From contig NZ_JACHYC010000005.1 of the NCBI RefSeq assembly GCF_014192575.1, positions 605,474-669,473 of the forward strand: a stretch of DNA of 64,000 bases, written 5' to 3'. Every line of letters starts with the position of its first letter. The stretch's first letter is position 1. Origin of the DNA: Variovorax sp. Sphag1AA (lineage in GTDB: Bacteria; Pseudomonadota; Gammaproteobacteria; Burkholderiales; Burkholderiaceae_C). Positions 35,848 to 44,023 of the stretch are shown piece by piece. A program made the position numbers and the translations under genes. Under the pieces are notes generated by a model, which saw only the letters and a program-made list of their open reading frames with translations, was not told the origin of the DNA and did no database searches.

Positions 35848-36687
35848 ATGTCCTCGACCCTGTACGCCCTCGCCGCCATCGCCCTCTGGGCCACCCTGGC
35901 TTCGCTGGGCACTTCACTCTCGCACCTGCCGCCATTCCTGCTCACCGGCCTCGCGCTGATGATCGGCAGCGCGATGAGCTGGCCGCTGGTGCTGCGCAAT
36001 CCGCGCGTCTGGGCCGTGCCGGCACGCACGCTGGCGCTGGGCGTCTATGGGCTGTTCGGCTTTCACTTCCTGCTTTTCATCGCGCTGCGGCTTGCGCCGC
36101 CGGTGGAAGCCAACCTGGTCAACTACCTCTGGCCGCTCTTCATGGTGGTGCTTGCGCCAGTGTTGTTGCCGGGCATGTCGCTGCGGGCCTTGCATATCGT
36201 GGCCGCGCTGCTGGGATTCACGGGCGCGGCAATCGCGATCCTCGGCGCGCGCGGTGCGGCTTCAGGCGGTGGAAGCTACTGGGGCTTTCTGCCCGCGCTC
36301 GGCTCGGCCTTCATCTGGGCGAGCTATTCGCTGTGGACGCAGCGCGTCGCCGCATTTTCGACGACGGCGATCGGCCTGTTCGGGCTGGTGTCGGGTGCGC
36401 TTTCGCTCGTCTGCCACGCGCTGCTGGAGCCTTCCGTCGCCCTCTCCGCACGCGACTGGCTGCTGGTCGCGCTCTGCGGGCTTGGCCCGCTCGGCGCGGC
36501 ATTCTTCTTCTGGGACATGGCGCTCAAGCGCGGCGATGCGCGCCAGATCGGCATCCTGAGCTACATCACGCCACTGGCTTCGACCGCATTGCTGATGCTT
36601 GTGACACAGCGGCCGCTGAGCTGGACGATCGCGCTCGCGGCCGTCCTCATCATCTCCGCGGCCGTCATGGGCACGCGGGCACGTTGA
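35848..36687 (+). CDS. EamA/DMT family transporter (RhaT-like exporter)
   Basis: 279 residues with ten hydrophobic segments arranged as two EamA repeats of five. Examples are LALGVYGLFGFHFLLFIALRLAPPVEANLVNYLWPLFMVVLAP and, in the second half, LLVALCGLGPLGAAFFFWDMALKRGDARQIGILSYITPL. It probably exports a metabolite or drug. A probable AraC-regulated gene: it follows the AraC gene, with operator repeats between them. It converges on the oxidoreductase gene with only a 3-bp gap and no visible terminator. Confidence 0.93.
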   Translation: MSSTLYALAAIALWATLASLGTSLSHLPPFLLTGLALMIGSAMSWPLVLRNPRVWAVPARTLALGVYGLFGFHFLLFIALRLAPPVEANLVNYLWPLFMVVLAPVLLPGMSLRALHIVAALLGFTGAAIAILGARGAASGGGSYWGFLPALGSAFIWASYSLWTQRVAAFSTTAIGLFGLVSGALSLVCHALLEPSVALSARDWLLVALCGLGPLGAAFFFWDMALKRGDARQIGILSYITPLASTALLMLVTQRPLSWTIALAAVLIISAAVMGTRAR

Positions 36688-36690
36688 GAC

Positions 36691-37725
36691 TCAGTCCGCG
36701 ACCTTGAGCACCAGCTTGCCGAAGTTCTCGCCGGTGAAGAGCTTCGTCAGCGCTTCCGGGAAGGTTTCAAGCCCTTCCACCACATCTTCGCGGCTCTTCA
36801 TGCGGCCATCCTTCAGGTAGGCCGACATCTCCGCGATCGCGAGGTGGTAGCGGTCGGCGTAGTCGAACACCACCATGCCCTGCATGCGCGCGCGGTTCAT
36901 CAGCAGGCTCAGGTAGTTCTTCGGCCCCTGGATCGGCGTCGTGTTGTTGTACTGGCTGATCGCGCCACAGATGATGATCCGCGCGCCGCGCGTGATCTTC
37001 GCGAGCGCCGCGTCGAGGATGTCGCCGCCCACGTTGTCGAAGTAGATGTCGATGCCCTTCGGGCAATGGGCCTTCAGCCCGTCGCGCACCGCAGCAGGGC
37101 CGGCCTTGTAGTCGATGCAGGCGTCGAAGCCCAGTTCCTTGACCACGAAGTCGCACTTGGCCTGTCCGCCGGCGATGCCGACCGCGCGGCAGCCCTTGAT
37201 CTTCGCGAGCTGGCCGACGGTCTGACCCACTGCGCCGGCCGCGCCGGAAACCACCACGGTCTCGCCCGGCTTGGGCTCGCCGATGTCCATCAGGCCGAAG
37301 TAACCGGTCATGCCCGGCATGCCGAGCACATTGAGCCATTGGCCGATCGTGCCCATCGAAAGGTCGATCTTCACGAGGCCCGAGCGCTTGATCTCCTCTT
37401 GCGGGACCAGCGCGTATTCCTGCACGCCCAGCGTGCCGTAGACGACATCGCCCACCGCGAACGCCGGGTTGCGCGAGGCGACCACGCGGCCCACGCCGCC
37501 GGCGCGCATCACCGCGCCCAGTTCGACCGGCGCGATGTAGCTCTTGCCCTCGTTCATCCAGCCGCGCATCGCGGGGTCGAGCGAAAGCGACAGCGTCTTG
37601 ACCAGCACGCCGCCATCCGCCGGATCGGCGACCGGCTCGGTGGTGAATTGCCAGTCGTCGCGGGTGGCCGCGCCTTGCGGTCGCTTGGCGAGGCGGATCT
37701 GCCGGTTGCTCAGGGTGGTGGTCAT
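36691..37725 (-). CDS. NADP-dependent MDR oxidoreductase (CurA/alkenal reductase type)
   Basis: 344 residues, start MTTTLSNRQIRLAKRP at 37725 behind GGAGA. A zinc-free medium-chain reductase: N-terminal GroES-like part, then Rossmann motif GAAGAVGQTVGQLAKIKGCRAVGIAGG and later DIYFDNVGGDILDAALAKI. Relatives reduce the C=C bond of alpha,beta-unsaturated aldehydes and ketones (leukotriene B4 dehydrogenase/prostaglandin reductase group). A weak stem (GGGGCT/AGCCCC at 37747-37767) lies upstream. It is on the same strand as the aldehyde dehydrogenase cluster, 85 bp away, which may link them. Confidence 0.93.
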   Translation of the reverse strand: MTTTLSNRQIRLAKRPQGAATRDDWQFTTEPVADPADGGVLVKTLSLSLDPAMRGWMNEGKSYIAPVELGAVMRAGGVGRVVASRNPAFAVGDVVYGTLGVQEYALVPQEEIKRSGLVKIDLSMGTIGQWLNVLGMPGMTGYFGLMDIGEPKPGETVVVSGAAGAVGQTVGQLAKIKGCRAVGIAGGQAKCDFVVKELGFDACIDYKAGPAAVRDGLKAHCPKGIDIYFDNVGGDILDAALAKITRGARIIICGAISQYNNTTPIQGPKNYLSLLMNRARMQGMVVFDYADRYHLAIAEMSAYLKDGRMKSREDVVEGLETFPEALTKLFTGENFGKLVLKVAD

Positions 37726-37810
37726 GCGCGCGTCTCCTTCAGGGCTGGGGCTGCGGATCGTAGCCCCGGCCGGCGCCACCGTGGGTAGCGAAGGCGACAA
37801 GCGCGCAGGG

Positions 37811-39262
37811 TCAGAACGGGTAGTGGCGCGGCGTGGTTTGCACCGTGATCCAGCGAAGCTCGGTGAAAGCCTCGATGCCGGCCTTGCCGCCGAATCGGCC
37901 GTAGCCCGAATCCTTGACGCCACCGAAAGGCATCTGCGCCTCGTCGTGCACCGTAGGGCCGTTCACGTGGCAGATGCCGGATTCGATGCGACGCGCCACG
38001 TTGAAGGCACGTGCGATGTCGCGCCCGAACACCGCCGACGACAGGCCGAATTCGTTGTCATTGGCCGTCGCGATTGCTTCCTCGACACCGTTCACGCGCA
38101 CGACGGCCTTGACCGGTCCGAAGGATTCTTCGCTGTAGATCAGCATCTGCGGCGTGACATGGTCGATGACGGTAGCCGGCATCAATGTGTTCTCGGCGCG
38201 CCCGCCGCACACCAGCTTCGCGCCCTTGGCGAGCGCATCGTCGATGAGCGCATTGCAGCGCGCGACGGTGCTTGCATCTACTACAGAGCCGAGCACAACC
38301 GGCCCTTCGCGCGGATCGCCGACCGGCAGGCTCTTCGCCTTTGCGGCGAATTTCGCGACGAATTCATCCGCGATGGCTGTATCGACCACGATGCGCTCGG
38401 TCGACATGCAGATCTGCCCCGAATTGGCAAAGGCGCCGAACGCTGCCGCGTTCACCGCTGCGTCGATGTCGGCATCGTCGAGCAGCACCAGCGGCGCCTT
38501 GCCGCCGAGTTCGAGCACCACGGGCTTGAGGTACTTCGCGCAGGTCTGCGCAATGATGCGGCCCACGCGCGTGGAGCCGGTGAAGTTCACGCGGCGCACT
38601 GCCGGGTGCGCCACCATCGCCTCGACGACCGTGCCCGCGTCGGCCGGCGCGTTGGTGATGAAGTTGACGACACCCGGCGGCAGGCCGGCTTCGTTCATCG
38701 CATCGACGATCAGCGCGTGCGTCTCGGGGCACAGTTCCGAGCCCTTGAGCACCACGGTGTTGCCGCATGCGAGCGGCGTGGCGATCGCGCGCGTGGCGAG
38801 GATCACCGGCGCGTTCCACGGCGCGATGCCGAGCACCACACCGGCCGCCTGGCGCACGCCCATCGCGAGGCTGCCGGGCACGTCCGAAGGGATGACCTCG
38901 CCACCGATCTGCGTGGTGAGGGCGGCGGCCTCGGTGAGCAACCCAGCGGCCAGATGCACGTTGAAGCCGGCCCACATTGCAGAAGCGCCTGTCTCGCGCG
39001 CCATGGCCTTCACGAAATCGTCGGTGCGCGCTTCGAGTGCATGCGCGGCCTTCTGCAGCAGGGCGCGGCGTTCGCCGGGGCCGGTCTGCGACCAGGCCGC
39101 GAAAGCAGCCTGCGCAGCCTCGACCGCAGCAATCGCGTCGCGTGCCGTGGCGGCTGGTGCCCGAGTCGCAACACCGCCGTCGAGCGGATTGCGGCGCTCG
39201 AACGTCGCGCCGCCTTCGGCCTGTCGGCGCTCGCCGTTGATGAGCATGGAAATGGTGGTCAT
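37811..39262 (-). CDS. NAD(P)-dependent aldehyde dehydrogenase, aromatic-aldehyde type
   Basis: 483 residues from ATG 39262, with GAGGAG seven bases upstream. Catalytic Glu in LELGGKAPLVLLDDAD, catalytic Cys in NSGQICMSTERIVVD, NAD-binding region FTGSTRVGRIIAQ. Overall similarity pattern recalls the vanillin/salicylaldehyde dehydrogenases. It lies downstream of a LIV-type transporter operon, separated only by repeat copy 3, with an AraC/FeaR-like regulator at the far end. Oxidation of an imported or derived aromatic aldehyde to its acid is therefore a reasonable hypothesis, not proven. Confidence 0.92.
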   Translation of the reverse strand: MTTISMLINGERRQAEGGATFERRNPLDGGVATRAPAATARDAIAAVEAAQAAFAAWSQTGPGERRALLQKAAHALEARTDDFVKAMARETGASAMWAGFNVHLAAGLLTEAAALTTQIGGEVIPSDVPGSLAMGVRQAAGVVLGIAPWNAPVILATRAIATPLACGNTVVLKGSELCPETHALIVDAMNEAGLPPGVVNFITNAPADAGTVVEAMVAHPAVRRVNFTGSTRVGRIIAQTCAKYLKPVVLELGGKAPLVLLDDADIDAAVNAAAFGAFANSGQICMSTERIVVDTAIADEFVAKFAAKAKSLPVGDPREGPVVLGSVVDASTVARCNALIDDALAKGAKLVCGGRAENTLMPATVIDHVTPQMLIYSEESFGPVKAVVRVNGVEEAIATANDNEFGLSSAVFGRDIARAFNVARRIESGICHVNGPTVHDEAQMPFGGVKDSGYGRFGGKAGIEAFTELRWITVQTTPRHYPF

Positions 39263-39297
39263 GTAAGTACTCCTCAAACGAAGGGATCAATGCCAGG

Positions 39298-39384
39298 AAC
39301 CCCGTGGAACGGGCTTCGCCGGGCCACCGGGGTTGCCCCCAGCGAGGGGGTGCAAAGCCACACGACGCGGGCGAGGCTGGGGGT
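39298..39384 (-). repeat. Structured intergenic repeat, copy 3
   Basis: Lies 5 bp after the LivF-type ATPase stop and 35 bp before the aldehyde dehydrogenase ATG. Outer stem AACCCC/GGGGTT, middle TGG/CCA and a C5/G5 hairpin closing AGCGA. The third hairpin (GCC(A)CAC-GAC-GCGGGC) has one mismatch and is the most diverged of the four. Confidence 0.85.
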
Positions 39385-39389
39385 GAGCC

Positions 39390-40100
39390 TCATGTTTTGC
39401 CCAGGTAGGCGTGGCGAATCACGTCGGAATGAAGCAGCGTCTCTGCATCGCCAGAAGCGACGACGCGTCCGCGTTCGAGCACATAGCCCCGGTCGGCGGC
39501 CTGCAAGGCCTTGCGCACGTTCTGCTCGACCATCAGCACGGTAACGCCCTGCGCCGCGATGCGCCGCACGATCGCGAGCAGTTCATCGACCATGCGCGGC
39601 GCGAGACCGAGCGAAGGCTCGTCGAGCATCAGCAGACGCGGCCCGCTCATCATGGCGCGCGCGACCGCGACCATCTGCTGCTCGCCGCCGCTCATGGTGC
39701 CGGCGAGTTGCGTAGCGCGTTCCTTGAGACGCGGGAAGTCGTCGAACGCACGTGCAAGCCGCTCGGCGCGCACCTTGGCTGGCACCAGCCAGCCGCCGAG
39801 TTCGAGGTTTTCGGTGACGGTCATCTGCGGGAACAGTTGCCGGCCTTCTGCAACGAGCGCAAGTCCCTGGCGCACGCAGGCGGTCGCATCCTCCGCCGGC
39901 AACGGTGCAGCGTCGAGCTTCACGTCACCGGTGCGCGGCAGCAGTCCGGCGAGCGCCTTGAGCAAGGTGGTCTTGCCTGCGCCGTTCGGGCCGAGGACCA
40001 CGGTGATGCCTGGCAGCACATCGATGTCGATGCCCTGCAGCACCTGGAAGCCGTGGTAGCCGGCCACGAGCCCGCGAACGGTCATCTGGCTGGCGCTCAT
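39390..40100 (-). CDS. Branched-chain amino acid-type ABC transporter ATPase, LivF-like
   Basis: 236 residues from ATG 40100 (ATGA overlap with the LivG-like stop). Walker A GPNGAGKTT, signature MSGGEQQMVAVARAMM, Walker B LLMLDEPSLGLAPRMVDELL, switch His in LMVEQNVRKAL. Short LivF length. Last gene of the transporter operon, followed by repeat copy 3. Confidence 0.95.
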   Translation of the reverse strand: MSASQMTVRGLVAGYHGFQVLQGIDIDVLPGITVVLGPNGAGKTTLLKALAGLLPRTGDVKLDAAPLPAEDATACVRQGLALVAEGRQLFPQMTVTENLELGGWLVPAKVRAERLARAFDDFPRLKERATQLAGTMSGGEQQMVAVARAMMSGPRLLMLDEPSLGLAPRMVDELLAIVRRIAAQGVTVLMVEQNVRKALQAADRGYVLERGRVVASGDAETLLHSDVIRHAYLGKT

Positions 40101-40849
40101 GGGGCGACCTCCACCATCTCGTCGCCCAGATAGGCCTCGACCACCTCGGCATTGCGCACCACTTCTGCCGGCGTACCGTCGGCGATCTTGCGGCCCTGGT
40201 GCAGCACCAGCACGCGCTCGACGTACTTCAGCAGCGTGGTCACAGCGTGCTCGATCCACACGACGGTCAGGCCGTGTTCGTCGCGCAGTTTGCGGATGCG
40301 GCGCGCCATCGCGTCCACTTCCGCCTCCGTGAGACCTGCAGCGACTTCATCGAGCAGCAGCACGCGCGGCCGGGTGCCGAGCGCCATGCCGATCTCGAGC
40401 AAGCGTTGCTGCGACGGCGTCACTTCAGACGCAGGCCGATCGGCGAGCGATGCGAGCCCGAGCATGTCGAGGATGTCGTGTTCACTGCGCAAGCCAGCGA
40501 TGGGCTCGCGACGGCGGCCCGCGAATTCCATGCCGAAGCGCACGTTGTCGGTGAGCGTCATGTCGCTCATCACGCGCGGTGTCTGGAAGGTGCGCGCAAT
40601 GCCGTGCGCCGCATAGAGATGCGGGCCGCGGCCGGTGAGTTCGACGCCTTCCGCGAAGAGATGTCCGCTGGTTGGCGCGACCACGCCCGAGACTGCGTTG
40701 AAGAAGGTGGTCTTGCCCGCGCCGTTCGGGCCGATGATGCCAACCAACTCCCCCGCGCGCAGTTGCATGTTGACTGCATCGACGGCGGTGAGCCCACCGA
40801 ATCGCACGGTGACATCGCGGGCTTCGAGCAGGATGGACGCGTCAGCCAT
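40097..40849 (-). CDS. Branched-chain amino acid-type ABC transporter ATPase, LivG-like
   Basis: 250 residues from ATG 40849, chosen because AAGGAGGGGG lies just upstream. Walker A GPNGAGKTTFF; the LivG hallmark GIARTFQTPRVMSDMTL after the Q-loop; Walker B VLLLDEVAAGLTEAEVDAM; switch IEHAVTTLL. The ABC signature is altered to VTPSQQRLLEIGMAL instead of LSGGQQ. That is unusual and may affect ATPase asymmetry with the LivF-like partner. Overlaps the LivM-like gene by 8 bp. Confidence 0.93.
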   Translation of the reverse strand: MADASILLEARDVTVRFGGLTAVDAVNMQLRAGELVGIIGPNGAGKTTFFNAVSGVVAPTSGHLFAEGVELTGRGPHLYAAHGIARTFQTPRVMSDMTLTDNVRFGMEFAGRRREPIAGLRSEHDILDMLGLASLADRPASEVTPSQQRLLEIGMALGTRPRVLLLDEVAAGLTEAEVDAMARRIRKLRDEHGLTVVWIEHAVTTLLKYVERVLVLHQGRKIADGTPAEVVRNAEVVEAYLGDEMVEVAP

Positions 40850-41771
40850 TCCCCCTCCTTCGCGCGCCATTGCGCTGCCACAGCGACGCGAGCCCATTGG
40901 GCAGGTACATCACGCACAGGATCAGCAGCAGGCCCAGCACCATCATGTAGCCGTAAGGCAGTTGCAGCCGCAGCGCTTCCGCCAGCAGGCTGAAGACGAT
41001 CGCCGCAACCACCGGCCCGCCGATGCTTGCGGCGCCACCGATCAGCGCGATCAGCACGGTCTGGAAGCCGATGAACGGGCTGAACACCGCAGGCGGCTCG
41101 ATATAGGTCCAGCGCACGGCCATCGCCGCGCCGACCGCACCGGCAAATGCGGCTGTGAGCGCAAAGCCCGCGATCTTGATACGCCGCGTGTCCACGCCGA
41201 GCGTCTGCGCGCGCTGCTCGTCTGCACCGACGCCAGCCAGCGCCAGTCCGAAGCGGCTGCGCTTGACGATGATGGCCGTCGCGATGGCACCAGCCGCGAT
41301 CGCGAGCACGGTGAGATAGACAGTCTCATTCGATGGCACCACCACAAGCACGCGGCCCACAGTGCCCGAGACCTGCTTCTCGACGAAGGTCACCGCATGG
41401 CGAATCAGCTCCGTCATGCCGAAAGTCAGCACCGCGAAATAGGTGCCACGCAGGTGCAGCACGGCAGACCCCATCAGCACCGCGATCACGCTCGCCAGCA
41501 AGGCCCCACTCAGGATGACAAGCGGCCACGGCAGCACTTCGAGCAGCATCGCGCTCGCATACGCGCCGAGGCCGAAGAAGGCCGATGTCGCTAGCGACAG
41601 GTACCGCGTCGCGCCGCAGAACAGCGACCAGCTGGTGGCGAGCGCGATGTACATCAGGCAGCTCAGCGCCACCGAGGCCACGAAATCCGAAGCCAGCCAC
41701 GGTATGCACGCGGCAAGTGCGACGCCGATGCCCAGCACCAGCCAGGGCCTGTTGGCGAACTGCGCTTTCAT
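40842..41771 (-). CDS. Branched-chain amino acid-type ABC permease, LivM-like
   Basis: 309 residues with about nine membrane segments. The LivM signatures YLSLATSAFFGLGAYASAML and FAGAVGAAMAVRW are present, and GFQTVLIALIGGAASIGGPVVAAI is the ATPase-contact region. Start overlaps the LivH-like stop as ATGA. Together with LivH it forms the membrane channel. Confidence 0.94.
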   Translation of the reverse strand: MKAQFANRPWLVLGIGVALAACIPWLASDFVASVALSCLMYIALATSWSLFCGATRYLSLATSAFFGLGAYASAMLLEVLPWPLVILSGALLASVIAVLMGSAVLHLRGTYFAVLTFGMTELIRHAVTFVEKQVSGTVGRVLVVVPSNETVYLTVLAIAAGAIATAIIVKRSRFGLALAGVGADEQRAQTLGVDTRRIKIAGFALTAAFAGAVGAAMAVRWTYIEPPAVFSPFIGFQTVLIALIGGAASIGGPVVAAIVFSLLAEALRLQLPYGYMMVLGLLLILCVMYLPNGLASLWQRNGARRRGNG

Positions 41772-42643
41772 CGGGAGAACAATCCGTTGGGCCGCCAGAT
41801 CAGCACGCCGATGAACACGGCATACGACAGCAGCATCTTGAGAGAGGGGCTCGTGAAGTGCATCCCGAGCGCCTCGACCACGCCGAGCAGCAGTCCGCCG
41901 ACGAGGCTCCCCGCGATGCTGCCGAAGCCGCCAAGCGTGATCACGATCAGCGCGGTCACGGTGTAGGGCTCGCCCATCGAAGGCGAGATTTCATAGGTCA
42001 TCGACAGCAGTGCACCCGCCACGCCTGAAAGCCCGAGCCCGATGCCGAACATCAGCGGATGCAGGCGCTTCGTGTTGATGCCAACAAGCTGTGCGCCCAC
42101 CGGAGATTGCATCAACGCGCGCACCGCCTTGCCCAGCAGCGTGAGCTTGAGCAGCGCAATAAGCGCAAGGCTCAACGCCAGCGCGACGCCGAAGAGCACC
42201 AGCTTGTTCGCGGTGAAGCGCATGTCGGCGAACTGCACCGGCTCCGCGAGATAGTCGTAGCCGCGCAGGTCACCGCCCCAAATGAGCAACGCCGTGTTCT
42301 GCACGAAGAACATCAGGCCGAAGCCGACCATCAGGCTGCGCGCCTCGAACACTTCCACATTGGGTGCGCGTGCTGCCACCTGCCGGAAGCACAGCCAGTG
42401 CACCGCCATGCCGATCACCATGAGCACCACGAAAGCTGCCGGCAGAAACACCAGCGGCGAGATGCCCCACATGGTGTGCGCCCACCAGGTCAGGAAGGCG
42501 CCGAGCATCAGGAACTCGCCGTGCGAGATGTTCATGATGCGCATCAGGCCGTACTGCAGGTTCAGCCCGATCGCCACGAGCGCATAGATGCCGCCCGTGA
42601 TCAATCCGCCGGCCAGCAGCTCGGCCCATCCACTCCACGACAC
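41768..42643 (-). CDS. Branched-chain amino acid-type ABC permease, LivH-like
   Basis: 291 residues from the GTG at 42643, one base after the binding-protein stop; the open frame runs further upstream but only as a shadow. Typical LivH motifs: LLAGGLITGGIYALVAIGLNLQYGLMRIMNISHGEFLMLGAFLTWW and TALIVITLGGFGSIAGSLVGGLLLGVVEALG. Eight or so membrane segments. A weak GGAAA serves as the ribosome site, so coupling to the upstream gene is likely. Confidence 0.93.
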   Translation of the reverse strand: MSWSGWAELLAGGLITGGIYALVAIGLNLQYGLMRIMNISHGEFLMLGAFLTWWAHTMWGISPLVFLPAAFVVLMVIGMAVHWLCFRQVAARAPNVEVFEARSLMVGFGLMFFVQNTALLIWGGDLRGYDYLAEPVQFADMRFTANKLVLFGVALALSLALIALLKLTLLGKAVRALMQSPVGAQLVGINTKRLHPLMFGIGLGLSGVAGALLSMTYEISPSMGEPYTVTALIVITLGGFGSIAGSLVGGLLLGVVEALGMHFTSPSLKMLLSYAVFIGVLIWRPNGLFSR

Positions 42644-42644
42644 G

Positions 42645-43841
42645 TTATTTCCAGGCTGGCTTCGGGGCCTGGAGTTGCGCGGTGGCGCGGTCCTTGGGCC
42701 ACACGACTTCGAACTCGCCGCCCTGCCACTGCGCGACGGTGCCGGGGATCGAGGCGTTCTCGCTGCCCTCGAAGCGGATCGGACCGAGGATCGTCTTGAA
42801 CTCGTTCTTCGCGATCTGGTCGCGCAGCGCCTTCCGATCGAGACCGACCTTGCCGACGGCCTGCTGCAGGATCTCCAGACCCGCCCATGCATGGCCGCTG
42901 GCCCAGCGGTCCGGCTCCTTGCCGAACTTCTTGGTGTGCGCGTCGAAGTAGGCCTTGGCTTCAGGGCTGGTCTTCGCGTTCCAGGAGCCCATGCCGATCA
43001 CGCCTTCGGCGTTCGCCTGCATGACGGTCGGATAGAGCTGGAAGGCGGTGCCGACCGAGGCGTAGAAGAACTTCGGGTTGAAGCCGATCTCACGCGACTG
43101 CTTGCTCACGAGGATCGTGTCCGGCGGATAGGTGATACCGATGAAGGCGTCGGGGTTCAGGTCCTTGATGGTGCGTAGCACCGGTGCGAGGTCCTTCACG
43201 CCGAGCGGATAGCTCTTGCGGTCGAGCACCTGGATGCTGGTCTTCTTGAGCGCGGCATTGAGCGCGGCGAAGTTCTCGAGCCCGAAGAGGTCGTCCATGT
43301 AGACGATCGCGATGGACTTCACGTTGTTGGCGACCAGCATGTCGACCAGCGCGCCCATCATCTTGTCGGGCTGCTGCAGCAGCGAGAAGAAGTACGGCAG
43401 GTGCATGTCGATCAGCTTGCGCGACAGCGCGGTCGGCGCGAGCAGCGGATAGCCGAACCGGTTGGCGAGCGGCGCGACGGCAAAGTTCGCGCCCGAGCCC
43501 CAAGGCGGCAGGATCAGGTCGACCTTGTCGCTGCCCATGAGCTTCTCGAACGTGCGAACGCAGGTTTCGGTCTCGCTGCGATCGTCGTAGCCGATCAGCT
43601 CGATCGGCCGCTTCGTGCCCTTCACCGAAAGCCCGCCCGCGGCGTTGACCTGCTCGGCCCACAAGAGGTAGTTGGGCTCCTGGCTGACCTGCGCACCGGC
43701 CGCCCAGGGGCCCGTGCGGGCAATGGCGTAACCGACGCGCACCGGCCCGCTCTGCGCGAAGAGCTTCGGCGCGACGGCGGCGGCGCCGAGCGCGGTGGCG
43801 GTGCCCTGGATCCAGCGGCGGCGATTGGTGTTGTGAAGCAT
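42645..43841 (-). CDS. ABC transporter periplasmic binding protein (LivK/type I PBP, aromatic-acid-like)
   Basis: 398 residues from ATG 43841 behind AAGGAGA. A twin-arginine-like or Sec signal, NRRRWIQGTATALGAAAVAPKLFAQ (about 5-30), precedes the mature protein PVRVGYAIARTGPWAAG. The RRRW region resembles the Tat motif but lacks the full consensus. Peripla_BP_6 domain with PPWGSGANFAVAPLANRFGYPLL and IAIVYMDDLFGLENF. Homologous proteins carry amino acids, amides or aromatic acids. The aldehyde dehydrogenase and FeaR-like regulator nearby make an aromatic ligand plausible, but no ligand residues can be assigned. Confidence 0.92.
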   Translation of the reverse strand: MLHNTNRRRWIQGTATALGAAAVAPKLFAQSGPVRVGYAIARTGPWAAGAQVSQEPNYLLWAEQVNAAGGLSVKGTKRPIELIGYDDRSETETCVRTFEKLMGSDKVDLILPPWGSGANFAVAPLANRFGYPLLAPTALSRKLIDMHLPYFFSLLQQPDKMMGALVDMLVANNVKSIAIVYMDDLFGLENFAALNAALKKTSIQVLDRKSYPLGVKDLAPVLRTIKDLNPDAFIGITYPPDTILVSKQSREIGFNPKFFYASVGTAFQLYPTVMQANAEGVIGMGSWNAKTSPEAKAYFDAHTKKFGKEPDRWASGHAWAGLEILQQAVGKVGLDRKALRDQIAKNEFKTILGPIRFEGSENASIPGTVAQWQGGEFEVVWPKDRATAQLQAPKPAWK

Positions 43842-43910
43842 GCGGTCTCCTTCCCCGGCGTCGAGATGCGCCCGGTGCGGGCATCGTAGGAAGGACGCCG
43901 GCCGCGTGCT

Positions 43911-43973
43911 GTGCCTTGTGCGCACAAAGCACTTGTCGCAGCGTGCAAGCCGCTAGTGGTTAACCCGCAAGCC
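43911..43973. promoter_or_regulatory. Candidate operator region between liv operon and AraC regulator
   Basis: A 22-bp near-perfect palindrome at 43911-43932 has centre TTGTGCGCACAA, GTGC/GCAC arms and one mismatched pair. Two direct GCAAGCC heptamers at 43945-43951 and 43967-43973 are 22 bp apart. The 182-bp gap is shared by the divergent binding-protein and AraC genes. Confidence 0.55.
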
Positions 43974-44023
43974 TTGCAGCGATCCGCGCGCTCCAAAATA
44001 GGCGGGCTTTCAAACTCCGATCC

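Noticed and set aside
37747..37767. GGGGCT/AGCCCC stem before the oxidoreductase gene as a terminator
   Set aside because: Nine-base loop and no T-run; too weak to call.
39390..40259. Longer LivF-like protein starting at 40259
   Set aside because: The extra 53 residues are antisense-like composition inside the LivG-like gene; ATG 40100 with the ATGA overlap is better.
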